From Prorocentrum cordatum (taxonomy: Eukaryota > Sar > Dinophyceae > Prorocentrales > Prorocentraceae), in assembly GCA_963575745.1 (NCBI GenBank), contig CAUYUJ010018316.1, positions 755,494-819,493 of the forward strand: 64,000 bases of DNA, read 5' to 3'. How positions within the stretch are numbered: the stretch's first letter is position 1; every line of letters begins with the position of its first letter. Under the pieces are notes generated by a model, which saw nothing but the letters and a program-made list of their open reading frames with translations, did not search any database and was not told where the DNA came from. Below, piece after piece: positions 22,063-32,684 of the stretch. The translations under genes and the position numbers were made by a program.

Positions 22063-22859
22063 TCAATGCCCCAGCGCGCAATTGGCGAACTGCTGCCCCC
22101 CCTTGGCAAGGGAACGCGCCTGCGCGCGATGTGCGAGGCGCTCCGTGAGATGCACTAAATCGTCGAGTTCATCGTGGCTCGCCGAGGGTGCGATGGAGGC
22201 CCAACAAAGCCAACGATCGCGCTCGCCCTGGTGGCCTGCTCCGAAATACAAATATTTCCGCGTTCTCGTGGTGCCCCACTCGGCGCTGGAGTTGCCGAAA
22301 ATTGTCCGACAGTTGTTCGGGATCTCGACCGTGCCTTGCCAGCAAAACTGCGCGGAGGACCAGCGTGTGGACGATGCCCCACTGCTCACCAACAGGGCCC
22401 GCGAGGTGAGCGCGCCCCGGGGCGGCCTGGGATAGCTGCCACTTGGGCCCAGGGCCTGACCCTCGCAGCGGCTCGAAATCCTCCTGCTGGTGGCGAACGC
22501 TGGAAGCCATCTCCACCTGCTGTAGCAATCCGCGATCTTCGCCGGGCCCGCGCAGTTGATATCGCCAGGAAGTGCCGATGAAGAGCGCGCCTGGCAATAT
22601 CTCCCAGCAGAGGAAACGCAAACCTGTCTTGCAGCCAAGCCTCTTAAAGGATGCGAAATGAAATGGACGGGTCGACCATAGTCTTCGGACTGAGGAAGCT
22701 GGTGCAGCAAACCAAATTCCGCTTGGAGTTCGGCAAGTAGTTTGGCCCGTCTGCGGGCCAGCACTTCCTGCTTCTCGATGGGCGCTTTGCTGCGTGGATA
22801 TGCTTCTGTCTTGGGCCGGCATATGCGAGGGACCGCTGGTGCTGTGACAAGCCTCTGAT
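22063..22859 (-). pseudogene. Endonuclease-RT connector, frame-shifted
   Basis: Minus-strand frames 22948-22169 and 22764-22063 are both open, but neither is recognisable throughout. The latter ends in a helical stretch ('HDELDDLVHLTERLAHRAQA') of the kind found just before the RT domain. Treated as polyprotein connector. Confidence 0.4.
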
Positions 22860-23340
22860 ATCACAGACGCTTGCTGGGCCCAGGAATGTCCACCTGCAGG
22901 GCAATAGGCGTCTTCCATGGCACAGCAGCAAAGCCGCGGACACGGCACCTATCTGCCGTGCCTTGCTTGACCAGCGCGCAATCGATCAACGAGCCCTTCT
23001 CTGCTCAGTCGCAAGTGACCTTCACATCGAGGGGGGCCAACTCGCCCGAGAGCTTGACAGGCCTCCCAGAGCGAAGAAAGGCAGATGGCTCCATGTTCCA
23101 CTCTCCAACAACTATCCCCTGGCCCGCCAGGGCCGACAGGAAAGCTCCCAAGCTGCCCAAAATAGACCGACTGTGTCCTGACGCGGCTAAACCTGGCCAG
23201 AGGTAGAGAGCCACAATAACCGCATTGCCACTGCTGAGATGCAACAGCATGGGGGTAAAACCTCGGCGCGGGTCGGGCTTGCCGTGCCCAACAGCAGCTT
23301 GACGAATACCCTGAGAGCTGATAGAGGCAAGGTGCTCACG
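22860..23340 (-). pseudogene. AP-endonuclease domain of the non-LTR element
   Basis: In the minus frame 23775-23005, residues 172-230 read as the second half of an EEP/AP-endonuclease: 'VIVALYLWPGL' strand, helix, then 'IVVGEWNMEP' at about 23112-23083. This is the catalytic GDWN motif with Asp changed to Glu. After a frame change, 'SLIDCALV' (about 22990) and 'VPWKTPIAL' (about 22910) fit the later S-x-I-D and V-P-W-K-x-H elements. The role in an active copy is to nick target DNA for target-primed reverse transcription. The substituted catalytic residue and the frame break make this copy inactive. Confidence 0.65.
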
Positions 23341-23659
23341 AACAGGCCCCCCCCCTGACAAGCCACCTATGCCCGTGGGCCTGCTGCCTGCGCAGGCTCT
23401 CCCCCAGCCGTCAGCGTCGAAAACCTGGTCGGCCTCGTCACGAAACTTGGACTGCAAAATGCGCATCTCGACAAAACGCACCATGGTGGAGGACGCGCCG
23501 TTCAGAAACTTGCGCGCCTGCGGGCCCCATTCCAAAATGCTTCCATCAAGAAACGAGAAGGAGCCGTCATCTACGTGGAGAGGTGCCACCAGATCTGGTC
23601 GGGCCGATCGACTGCGCGTGGTCGGTGGCAGCGCCATCTCGCGCCCGTGGTCATCAGCA

Positions 23660-24470
23660 TGCGTGGGCGCGGCCATCCGGCCTGCCGTAGCCCCCAGCCC
23701 AGGGGAGACACCTCCCTGGCCATCTGGGGGATAAATCCAACTTGCCGTTGGTCCCAGCCCAAGGAGACACATCACTGGTTATCTGGAGCAATTGCCGAAC
23801 CTGCCATTCGACATGCAGCCGCCCCCAGCCCAGGGAAGACACGCCCCTGGCCACCTGGGGATATCGCAGAAAATCCCATCTGAAATGCATTAGTCCCAGC
23901 CCAAGGGAGACGGGCCCCTGGCCACCTGTGGAGATAGTGGGCGGCACTTGAGACGAGAAGAATACAACGCCAATGAAACGGTCGCGCGGCTGCGCCCGCC
24001 TTGGGGGGGAGGCCGCAGGGTGCTCAGCGAGCCGCCCCCCCCCCCCCCCCCGGCAATCGCGCCGCCCCGTGGCAGCCGGATCCCGCCCGCGCTGCCCCTC
24101 CTGCATGGGCTCGCTTCCCGCTCCTCGTGCCAAGAGCAGCCTCCAAACGGGGGCCCGTGGTACTCGGAGGGCCCGCGGGCCTCACGACTGCCACATCCTC
24201 ATACTCCGCGCCAGAAACCAAGCCAGCTGCGGGGCCCGCAGATCCCCGCGGCGGCAATGAGCCTGGTAGCCGCAGCGGCACACCAGGACTCTGCGACCTG
24301 ACGCCCGTGGCGACGGAGCCTAGTAGCCGCTGTGGCGACGGAGCCTAAACCCGATCTGACGCCAGATAAAACGACGTCCGACCTTCCGATGCACCCAGCC
24401 CAGGGGAATAACATCCCTGGCCATCTGGGGAAATAGCCGACCCGCACCATTCAGCTGGGTCCGCATCCAG
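23660..24470. repeat. 64-bp hairpin repeat invading the retroelement
   Basis: Four copies between 23690 and 23935, and one more at about 24396-24440, contain the core 'CCCAGCCCAGGGGAGACACC' then TCCCTGGCCATCTGGGG. Each core can fold: CCCAG with CTGGG outside, and CCAGGGGA with TCCCTGG inside. The loops vary (GACACC, GACACATC, GACACGC, ATAACAT) while the stems are kept. The copies lie in a tandem with a period of about 64 bp, plus an isolated copy about 480 bp away. Confidence 0.8.
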
Positions 24471-24474
24471 CACG

Positions 24475-25745
24475 CGCCCCAAGTCATCGAACGGGTCGTG
24501 GTCAGTTTCGTCTAGATCCACCCTGGCAGCTGGACCCTGGCCCGAGGGCCCAAAGACCACAATGGGGCGCGCAGGCGAAACCGAGGCGGTGGCAGCCCGG
24601 TTCGCAGGACTGGCCGAAGTGGAAACTGAGCCTACCTGCGGTGCACTCGCAGTCGCCGAAGCACCTGTAGAAACCACGGCAGAACTGGCCGAACCCGACC
24701 GAAGACAAACCCGCGATCCACTAGTGGCCTGACTCGTGCTCGCGCTCAACGTCGCCGTCTCGGAGCACGATGGGCCTGGCGTCCACGCGGGCGGAGGACT
24801 CTGACAAGCCGGGGCTGAACCCCTGCGCCCCCCTCCCCGAAATCGAGACAGGCACGAGCTCGCCGAGGCAATCGCGCCGCCGACGCCTGCCAGGTGAGGC
24901 CGCCCCCCGAACGGGAGCACCGCTGTGATGCCCTCCTGTGAACGCAGATGAGGCGCCACTAGAGAAACTTAAGAATTCCTCGGCCTCCGGTAGCGCGCCC
25001 TCTGATTGCGCCAGGCGCGCCATGCCCGCTCGCGCGCGCAGGCGGCCATGTCCAGCGCAGCCGCCGCAGGGTTGCCAGGGCAAGCGGCCGCCGCGGCCGC
25101 GGCCTCTCCGACAACAGGCAAAGCCAAGGAACAGGTCACGAGCGGGATGCTGCGCAGCTTCCAAACAGCAGCGTCTGCAGCCTCGTTAGGAACCCTGACA
25201 TCTGGAGCGCAACCGTCGCTCCAGCAATTCGCGCTGGTAGATGACAGCTCTGCGCAGGGAATTCTGGCCATGTCCCTGCCTTGCCATGCCGAGAGGCTGC
25301 GCTGCGCGACGGTGGAAGGCGCCCCCCTCATTGGCCGCCAGAAAAATGTCTCCATACTGGGGCCAGGAATGCCCGCCATACAGGGTGACCTTGATGACGC
25401 TGCGGCTGTGCTCCATGGGGTCAAACGCATGCTTTTCATAAGCTCATGAAAACGTCGCCGCAGTCGTCGGCCGAATGCTTGCCTAAGCAACGAGTGCCGC
25501 TAAAGCCCTTGCCCTGCAGTATCTGGCGCTTGCTCGAACGTTGGCGTGGCCATGCGTCTGGCTGCAGCTCGGAGGTCCTGGAGCCCCTCTAGGACGGGAG
25601 CTGCAGAGCCGCCATCGCTGCCAGGGGGCTCTGCAGCGGAGTCTCTCTTTCCACTTGGCTGAGGAGCAACGCTGGCACCAACGTCAGCAGCGCCATCAGC
25701 CGCAGTCGCGCGCCTGCGCTTGGCCTGCGTACGATGGGAGGTACG
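24475..25745 (-). pseudogene. Retroelement linker region, unrecognised
   Basis: Minus-strand frames 25490-24969 and 24959-24345 are open but low in complexity (Ala/Ser/Gly-rich). A fragment 'VTLYGGHSWPQYGDIFLAAN' (about 25391-25332) looks like folded protein. Placed between the ORF1-like start and the endonuclease, this is probably polyprotein linker. I cannot name a domain. Confidence 0.35.
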
Positions 25746-26640
25746 CTAGCCGAGTGCCTTGGCGATCTCCGCTTTGATGCCCGCCGCAAGGTTGGTCTTG
25801 ACGCGCTCCCACTCGCGCAACTCCGTAAGGTCGAGCTCGAGCCCGTCCGCGCAGAACATCGTGACGTCGACGATAGTGAGCCCCTCGGTTTCGCTGTCCT
25901 TGCTGAGGAGCGTGGACGGGTCGAGCGACGAGGTGCCTGCAGAATAAAATGAAGGCGGCGCCGCGGGCGGCAGCTGCTTCGCGCGCGCCTCCCCCCAGGA
26001 CCGTTTGGCCTCCAAGGCCGCCTGAACTGCATGATCTTCGGCCCTACGAGCTTCGCGGCGCTCGAGCCACGTCTTGGCCCGACGATAGGCGCAGCCCTTG
26101 GTCGAGACGTCCTCCTCCAGGAGGAGCTGCCGAGGGGCCACTCGAGGCGGCGCCTCGGCCTCTTCAAGGGGAGCCTGCACCCGAGCCAGCTCCTCCGCAC
26201 CATTGTCGCCGAGCTTGGGACGAAGGGCGGAAAGCGGGTCCACAGGTGCGGGCGTCTCTATGGCACCTCCCCGTGGGCACCAGCCATGACGGTAGCCCCA
26301 CGGACGCCTGTCGATCCCCGTTGCCGCGGCGCTGGCCTTGGCCTTGGGCTGCCCACGGGGCAATGTGGGAGACTTCTTGCCACGGCCCTTGCCCTTGCCA
26401 GCGCCAGCCGCACCAACAGCCGCCGCCTCTGCGGGCGCGGGGTCGACGAAAGGCGATCCGGCAACAGGCGTTTCGTGGAACGGCGAGTCCACGATGGCTG
26501 GCGGCCAACTGCCCACTGCCCTCGCGGACGACGATCAGCCGCTGGGTTGGACACAAGCGGGCCCGCGCACTGATAGCACAAATGGTTGTTCTTGAAGTTC
26601 CAACAGTACCTGCAGTGGTGGCACGGGTCCTGGTACTGCT
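25746..26640 (-). pseudogene. ORF1-like N-terminal region with zinc finger
   Basis: At about 26640-26560 (minus) a frame reads 'DPCHHCRYCWNFKNNHLCYQ' then CAGPL: Cys pairs either side of a WNxxN centre, as in the RanBP2-like fingers that open many dinoflagellate retroelement proteins. In another frame, 26516-25746 is open for 256 residues with an Ala/Pro/Gly/Lys-rich start ('GAGKGKGRGKKSPTLPRGQP') and a charged helical remainder ending 'RVKTNLAAGIKAEIAKALG' before the stop. An RNA-binding ORF1/gag-like role is an inference from composition and place. The finger and the open part are separated by a frame change. Confidence 0.55.
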
Positions 26641-26864
26641 GACGGGAACGAGACCTCCATCGCGCCAGCCATCACCGCTGGACATCGCAGCTGCTGAGAT
26701 GCCGAGAAATGGATTGCGCACCCGCGGGCAGCGGGAGGCAGGCACCAAACTGGGGCGGACTACTTGGTGCAAAAGGATGTCGGACTGAACAGTCCGAGCT
26801 CTGGCCGCGGAATAGCGGTATCTGTGCGTTCCCCTGTGGAACTCCAGGTCTTGAGCCCCAATGG

Positions 26865-27180
26865 CTACGGAAGGAGGAGGAGGAGGAGGAGGAGGAGGAG
26901 GAGGAGGTAGAGGTGGAGGAGGAGGAAGAGGAGGAGGAGGATAAATGGAGGGGGATGAGGAGGGGGAATAATGAAGGGGGAGGAGGAGGAACAAAAATGA
27001 GCGGGGAGGAAGGAAAGGAGGAAGCGGAAACGGGGGGAGAAAACAGGGAGGAGGGATCAGAAAAGGAGAGGGAGGAGGGGGGGGAAAAGAAAAAAAAATA
27101 GGACGCGGAGGAGGAGGAGGAGCGCAGGAGGAGGAGGAGGAGGAGCGTCGAAGGCAAAGGAAGAGGAGGAGGAGGCCGCT
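26865..27180. repeat. (GGA)n polypurine microsatellites
   Basis: Two tracts (about 26869-26945 and 27100-27175) separated by purine-rich sequence. The minus-strand frames 26164-27360 and 26672-27418 that cross them are artefacts on this side. Confidence 0.9.
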
Positions 27181-27429
27181 GGGCCAAGAAGGTCCCCCCC
27201 GAGGCCCGTGGCGGGCACGCCGCATGTGAAGGGCTCGATCTTCTGCACCGCCTCCGCGCCCGGCGGGGTCCGCGGCGGGGGCGCGCGGCCGCGCGGGCCG
27301 CGGCGCGCGGGAGCATGAAGGGGTCCGCGGGAGAGCCAGGACGGGGGCGGGCCTCGTCAAATGGTGGCGGGCCGGGGAGCAGTGTAGAGGACAGAAACTC
27401 CACCCCGATAGTCACCACCCCGGCACGCG

Positions 27430-27520
27430 AAGCCGTTTAGCAAACGCACCCGAAGAAGGAATCAAACAGGGCAGGGCTGCGTCGTAAATGCACAGGGCCG
27501 TTTAGTAAACGCCAATTGTC
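27430..27520. repeat. Palindromic 'CGTTTAGYAAACG' pair
   Basis: 'GCCGTTTAGCAAACGC' at 27432 and 'GCCGTTTAGTAAACGC' at 27502. CGTTTA-G-TAAACG is a perfect odd palindrome, and the two copies are 70 bp apart. A protein-binding or fold-back site is possible, but the sequence alone does not show a function. Confidence 0.6.
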
Positions 27521-27779
27521 CTGTCCGGGTGGTTTTTCCTCCCTTGACAGTGGGGCAGTGCCGAAGAGGCGCAGGCGAGGCTTGAGCGCCCGACGGGAGA
27601 GTAGGACGCGTGCACACGCACGCACTGAGTACTGCACGGGAACGGAAAAAAAGGTGGCGGGGGGACTCACGGGCCACCCCCACCCACGGAAGGGTTGGCA
27701 GGGAGACCCGCGCTTCCCTACCTGACGCACGCGCCCGTACACGTGCAGGCCACGAAGCACGGCGCGCACGGAGGAGATC

Positions 27780-27855
27780 AGGACAAGGTCAGGTCAGGGG
27801 AGGGTCAGGGGAGGTCAAGTCAGGGGGAGGTCGGGTCAGGGGAAGGTCAGGCCTT
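27780..27855. repeat. 'GGTCAGGGGA' minisatellite
   Basis: Seven or so imperfect copies of GGTCAGGGGA / GGTCAAGTCAGGG with variable spacing. No coding value. Confidence 0.8.
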
Positions 27856-28199
27856 CTCAGATGGCGGTGGGGCTTCTTACCATGAGCCCCTTCTGCCCTT
27901 CTGGGACGAGAACCGTCGCGCGAGCTTCGCGCGCGCTCTGGTTCTAGTCATAATATTGTCAACTGTTGCTGACATCGTTTCCGCTCGCCCGCTTAGCGAC
28001 GCAACAGGTCAGGGCTTCTCGCTTGCAAGAATGCGGTGCGCACCCGAGCTACAGAACGCGAAGGACACGCCGACCCTCGATTGCGGGGGGTGAAAAGGCG
28101 TGTGAGGCATTCGGCTGTCACCCTCCCCCTTTTTCCCCTCCCCTGGGGTCCAACATATGGTTTGAGGGAGGTGGGGTACGAACTCGCCAACGCGCAACT

Positions 28200-28680
28200 G
28201 CGGCCTCCGGGGCCTCCAAGCCCGAAGACGGCCCCGAAGAACCCAGACAGAGCGCCAACACAGTCCAAGAGAGCGTCGAAACGACCAAGGGTAGCCCCAC
28301 GTCGGTCCAAGATGGCTTCAAGACGGACAGCGAGGCCTCCAATACGGCCCAATAGCGTTCCAAGAGGACCGCCGAAACGATCCCAAGCAACAGCAATCAT
28401 CCCAGTCCCTCAGGAAAACGAATATTCGTGACATCATGGGGACCCCAAGATCGCCCCAAAACAGCTCAAGGGCCCTAAGACGGCCCAGCAGGGCTCCAAG
28501 ACGGCCCCGGGGGCCCCTAAGACGGCCCAGGCGGGCACCAAGACGCGTGCAAGAGGGGCAATACGAGCTGACATTTCGAGCCTTTGCTTCGAGAGCCCTC
28601 CAGGCGCGGCGGCCCCGAAAGGCCCACAAGAGGCCCCCCAACGCCGCCGAGATGCCCCCCAAACCGCTCCAAGAGGCCTA
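28200..28680. repeat. Degenerate 'CAAGAxGGCC' repeat domain, copy 3
   Basis: Same word set as 3.3-4.1 and 13.4-14.1 kb ('CCAAGATGGCTTCAAGACGG', 'CCCAAGATCGCCCC', 'CCAAGAGGCC'). Minus-strand frames read L/G/R-rich. Confidence 0.75.
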
Positions 28681-29558
28681 GGGCACCCCCATAAGATGAA
28701 GGTGTCCTAGGATGTCTGCGTGGATACATATGATGAATACGCGCAATAAATGTCCATGCGTTCCTCCTCCCTCCTCCTGGGGGGCGGCGGAATGGCGCAA
28801 GCCTCTTGAACCCGACCGCTTCAAAACGGGAAGCGCAGATATTGTCCGTTGGGCTCGTAGGGTACGACAACGGCAGGGCGGCGGATGACGAGGCATGGCA
28901 TGGCAGTGGCCGGCGGTGCTGGCGGCCCGAAGGCCAGGAAGAGAAAAGCGGCGGCCGATCCCCCTCAGCCCCCGTCGCTGAAATCGCAGTCCGACTCGTC
29001 CTCCGAGTCACCGCCCGCTGCCGCGGCTGCTTGGTGGCCCCGCGCCCGCGCCCAGGGCAAGTCGTGCTCCTCGAGCCCGAAGCGTGCCAGGTGTGCCCTG
29101 GGGACGCCGCGCCGAGGCTCCAGCCCCGCGCGGCGCCTTGTCGTGGCTGCTGCCGGCGACGGCCTCACCCTGGCGAAGCAGCCTGTCGGCCGCGACTACA
29201 GGTCTGCGGCGGCCCCAGCCAGCGGTGCCCACCTCCCCTGGGAGATCAAGCAGGACTGCTCCTTGCCCGCGCGGGAGCGCGCACCTTCGCACCCCCCGCG
29301 CAGCAGCTTCCCAGGCGAACCCCCCGACCACGTTCCTCTGCATCGCAGGCAGAAGACCAGGGTCTCCCAAGGCTCCTGAAGCACGTCGCACTGGAACAGA
29401 GCGTATCCGCGAGCATGCGTCGCCGCCGCGAACAGGCCGCTCCAGCTAGAGTCAAAGTTGAGCACGATTGCCCTTGGCCCAGGGGATGCCAGCCCATCCT
29501 TGCGTTGCGCCCGAGCGAGCTCGGGCGCCGCCTCCTGGGGGGTGGCCGCATCCATGTA
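28681..29558. other. Ala/Pro/Arg-rich open stretch, no gene recognised
   Basis: Both strands are open here (plus 28885-29379, minus 29391-29008) with GC-rich codon use and no recognisable motif. One minus frame includes 'NFDSSWSGLFAAATHARGYA' (about 29454-29395), which looks protein-like but short. I cannot decide a coding strand. Confidence 0.35.
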
Positions 29559-29815
29559 GGTTTCGTGGGCTCCCAAACCAGAAAAACCAGAACAACCAAC
29601 GCCTGGCCAGGTTTTCTGAGCTCCCAGACCAGAAAAAAATATAAAAACCAACGCCTGGCCAGGTTTTCTGAGCTCCCAAACCAGAATGACCAGAAACAAC
29701 AACGCCTGGCCAGGTTTTCTGAGCTCCCAGACCAGAACACAGAGAAACCAACGCCTGGCCAAATATTCTGAGCTCCCAGACAAACAAAAAAAAAACGCCT
29801 GGCCAGGTTCTGCGG
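29558..29815. repeat. Tandem repeat 'AACGCCTGGCCAGGTTTTCT' (40-65 bp)
   Basis: Five copies of 'CAACGCCTGGCCAGGTTTTC' followed by 'TGAGCTCCCAGACCAGAA' and an A-rich spacer of variable length. Copies start at about 29598, 29650, 29699, 29750 and 29795. CCTGGCCAGG is a perfect 10-bp palindrome in every intact copy; one copy reads CCTGGCCAAA. Confidence 0.85.
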
Positions 29816-30003
29816 AAGCGGATTATGATTGAAGGAAAAAGGAGAAGGAGGAGGAGGAAGACGGAGCAGGAGAGAGGATGAGAGGAGGATAAACTGAAAG
29901 GAAGAAGAGTGGAGAAGAGGAGTGCAGCAACAAGAGCGGTTCCTTTTTCAAACTCTTTGAAGGCCGAAAGCCCGCAAGGCTCATCCAATCTGGAGCTGGG
30001 GGA

Positions 30004-31100
30004 CGAGGAGGAGGAGGAGGAGGAGGAGGAGGAGGAGGAGGAGGAGGAGGAGGGAGAGGGGGAGGAGGAGGGAGGGAGGAGGAGGAGGAGGTGGAGGAGA
30101 AGGAGGAGGAGGGAGGGGAGGAGGGAGATGAGGAGGAGGAGGAGGAGGAGGAGGAGGCGGAGGAGGAGGAGGACGAGGAGGAGGAGGAGGAGGAGGGAGG
30201 AGGAGGAGGAGCGGAGGAGGAGGAGGAGGAGGAGGAGGAGGGGGAGGAGGAGGAGAGGAGGAGGAGGAGGAGGAGGAGGAGGAGGAGGAGGAGGGGGAGG
30301 AGGAGGAGGAGGAGAGGAGGAGGAGAGGGAGAGGAGGAGGAGGAGGAGAGAGGAGGAGGAGAGGAGGAGGAGGAGGAGGAGGAGGAGGAGGAGGAGGAGG
30401 AGGGGAGGAGGAGGAGAGGAGGAGAGGAGGGGCAGGAGGAGGGGGAGGGGGAGGAGCAGGAGGAGGAGGAGGAGGAGGAGGAGGAGGAGGAGGAGGAGGA
30501 GGAGGGAGCAGGAGGAGAGGAGGAGGAGGAGGAGGAGGAGGAGGAGAGAGGTGGATGACGGGTCGCCTAAGCCCTTCGGAGAACCCCCCCAGTCCGAGGT
30601 GCCCTTCCGGGGCGGAAAGGAGTTCAGGCTGGAGCGAGGGGAGCGAAGCAGACAGCCGTTGAGGGAAGGGGGACAGGGTGCACGGTTTCTCCCGGGGCCG
30701 TAGGCGACCTGAGGACGAGGAGGAGGAAGAGGAGGAGGAGGAGGAGGAGGAGGGGGAGGAGGAGGAGGATGGAGGAGGAGGGAGGAGGAGGAGGAGGAGG
30801 AGGAGGAGGAGGAGGAGGAGGAGGAGGAGGAGGAGGAGGTAGAGGAGGGAGGAGAGGAGGAGGAGGAGGAGGAGGAGGAGAGGAGGAGGAGGAGGAGGAG
30901 GAGGCGGAGGAGGAGGAGGAGGGGGAGAGGAGGAGGAGGAGGAGGAGGGGAGGAGGAGGAGGAGGAGGAGGAGGAGGAGGAGGAGGAGGAGGAGGAGGAA
31001 GGAGGAGGAGGAGGAGGGAGGAGGAGCAGGAGGAGGAGGAGGAGGAAGAGGAGGAGGAGGTGGAGGAGGAGGAGGAGGAGGAGGAGGAGGAGGAGGAGGG
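30004..31100. repeat. 1.1-kb (GGA)n arrays in duplicated units
   Basis: Two long GGA tracts (30004-30550 and 30712-31099). Each is followed by the same unique sequence 'CCTAAGCCCTTCGGAGAA' (30566 and 31105) and then CCC(C/T)CCAG. A unit of tract plus tail, about 540 bp, has therefore been duplicated. Strand asymmetry is extreme (purine on plus). The several-hundred-codon frames on both strands are artefacts. Confidence 0.9.
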
Positions 31101-31920
31101 GTCACCTAAGCCCTTCGGAGAAACCCTCCAGGAAAAGGACCGGACAGGGATCGGGACTACCTCGACGGGGGGTCGGCTGACCGGGGGCTGGGAACCTTTA
31201 CGTTGCAGCTGCATGCAACGCGCAAAGCCCTGACGACCAGGGGCCCTTTTCATGCGCCCGGCCCAGATTTGTAACACGATTACCGCGCCATTCCCGATAT
31301 CCCACAGGGAGTTCGTGGACGGACGAACCCAGGCGTGCAGAAAGAGCACTGCAATGCAGGAAGCACATCTCGATTGCCGGTGTCACGCGAAAGCACAGAA
31401 ACGAATGACAATCTGCATCGGAACGCTCCTGTGGCGGCCGTACGGTTTGCCCGGCCCTGGCGTGGCGCACTGCATGCCTCATATAGGGGCGCAAAAAGAA
31501 AAACTCATCCTGGGTCTGCCAGCTCTGGGTCTGCGTTCCCAGGAGGGGAGTTTGCGTGCCCGCTCTGGTTAGAAGTGCCATGGTCCAAGGTGCCCCCAGG
31601 GTCCCCAAGGAGTCCCCCACGGCCTACAGGCCACCCCTCACGAGGGCCACCCCTCACGAGGGGCTCCAAAATTGAATGAAAAACTGAGGGCACCTGGGCT
31701 GGGGGCACCTTCAGCAAAGCGGCCTAGGCTGCAAGCCTGCGCATCCGTCCGTGGCTGGAAGCCTGCGACGGCGTCACCGCAGCGCGCTCCCTTCGAGCCC
31801 CCCGAAAAGCCTGGGAGATTTCTCGAGCTCTGAGACCGTTCCCTGGGTTTTCAACCTCCCCCCCTGGGGGACCCCGAGCAAGTTCGCGTGACAAATTCTA
31901 ACTCCTCTAAATTACACTCT
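31101..31920. other. No gene recognised (31.1-31.9 kb)
   Basis: Unique-looking sequence with a small tandem 'GGCCACCCCTCACGAGG' twice at 31648-31680. No supportable ORF. Confidence 0.5.
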
Positions 31921-32335
31921 CCTGGAAGCAACTCTCCAAGGACGCTCCGGTGACCCTCCAGGGGCCCCCAAGACTCTCCAGCGACCATCCGCTGAAACTC
32001 GTCAGTGGCCCGCCATGGCCCCCCTGCTGATCATTGAGGGACTCTCCGGTGACCCACCAGGGGCCCCTGGAACTCTCTGGCGACACTTTGGTGGCCCCTG
32101 GAACTCTCCAAAGGCCCTCGAAGGCCTCCAGCAATCGCCCGCAGCTGGAACTCCACAAGGACTCTCCGGTGACTCTCCACGGGCCGCTGGCATTCTCCAG
32201 CGACGCTCCAGTGGACGCTGGAACTCTCCTCTGACCCGCGAGAGCCCCCTGACCCCCCCAGGAACATCCTGAGGGGCGCTCGGAAGCTCCAAGAACCTCC
32301 AGTGGGGTACCCTGGAGCCTTCGGTGGGAGCCTCC
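31921..32335. repeat. 'CTCTCCGGTGACYCWCCA' minisatellite
   Basis: Imperfect repeats built from 'GGACTCTCCGGTGAC', 'CCAGGGGCCCCTGGAACTCTC' type words (broken here by design) and 'CTCCAGCGAC'. Equivalent points lie about 100-125 bp apart (31935, 32038, 32159). The central GGGGCCCC makes each unit partly self-complementary. Confidence 0.75.
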
Positions 32336-32344
32336 CATACTCGG

Positions 32345-32480
32345 CTCTTGCGGATCGACGCTTGTCGACGCTAGATGAACGCTAGTCGACGCGAACTAAA
32401 CGCCAATCGACGCTAGCTGACGCTAAATCGGCGCTTTCTCATCGACTCCCAGTCGCTAGCCGACGCTAGTCGACGCTGGA
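32345..32480. repeat. 'TCGACGCTAG' short-period minisatellite
   Basis: Repeated TCGACGCTAG / TCGACGCGA / TGACGCTAA words every 12-20 bases. The word reappears as 'AATCGACGCTG' at 38706-38716, just beyond the other end of the DIRS-like element, suggesting that the element inserted into this array. Confidence 0.75.
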
Positions 32481-32520
32481 AAAAAACTGATCTCCATGAA
32501 GACAACATTGGCCTTGTATG

Positions 32521-32618
32521 TTCTCCACCACAAGCTTGAGAGGACGCTGGGGCGAGGCCCCGGCAACGGCGGCACGCAGGAACCTTTTACAGCAGACGAT
32601 CCAGGAAAAACTCTTGGT
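32521..32618 (-). repeat. Terminal repeat B2 (outer 3' end)
   Basis: Outer copy of the B repeat. It shares 'AGCTTGAGAGG', 'GGGGCGAGGCC', 'CGGCAACGG', 'AGACGATC' and 'AAAAACTCTTGG' in register with B1, with about 16 differences including one gap. It lies 40 bases inside the TCGACGCTGG flank. Confidence 0.75.
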
Positions 32619-32684
32619 CGGTTGAATTCATTCGTGAATTGATGCGGGAAGCACAGGCGAGAGAAACGGGAGGGAGGGCTGAGC

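Larger units (their letters stand above)
18790..26640 (-). mobile_element. Degenerate non-LTR retrotransposon (ZnF/ORF1 - APE - RT - RNase H - Zn ribbons)
   Basis: Reading the minus strand from 26.64 to 18.79 kb, the parts of one element occur in the order expected for a dinoflagellate LINE-type polyprotein: zinc finger and ORF1-like region, AP-endonuclease, RT, RNase H, and two Cys-rich ribbons. Total length is about 7.8 kb. Individual domains are clear, but the frame changes many times and key residues are lost (GDWN to GEWN, RNase H Asp to Gly, no visible YxDD), so this copy is dead. A hairpin repeat has expanded inside it at 23.66-24.47 kb. The exact ends are unknown because I could not find a target-site duplication. 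Domains are annotated separately. Confidence 0.75.

Noticed and set aside
26164-27360. 398-codon minus-strand frame
   Set aside because: Half is poly-Pro/Leu from GGA repeats and the rest is out of frame with the zinc finger of the retroelement.
29558-29815. CRISPR-like array (repeats with variable spacers)
   Set aside because: The spacer-like parts are A-rich remnants of the same unit with unequal length, no leader or cas genes, and the genome is eukaryotic.
30004-31105. Long Glu/Arg-rich or Pro/Ser/Leu-rich open frames (up to 374 codons)
   Set aside because: They translate a GGA microsatellite; all frames are open and none has a domain.
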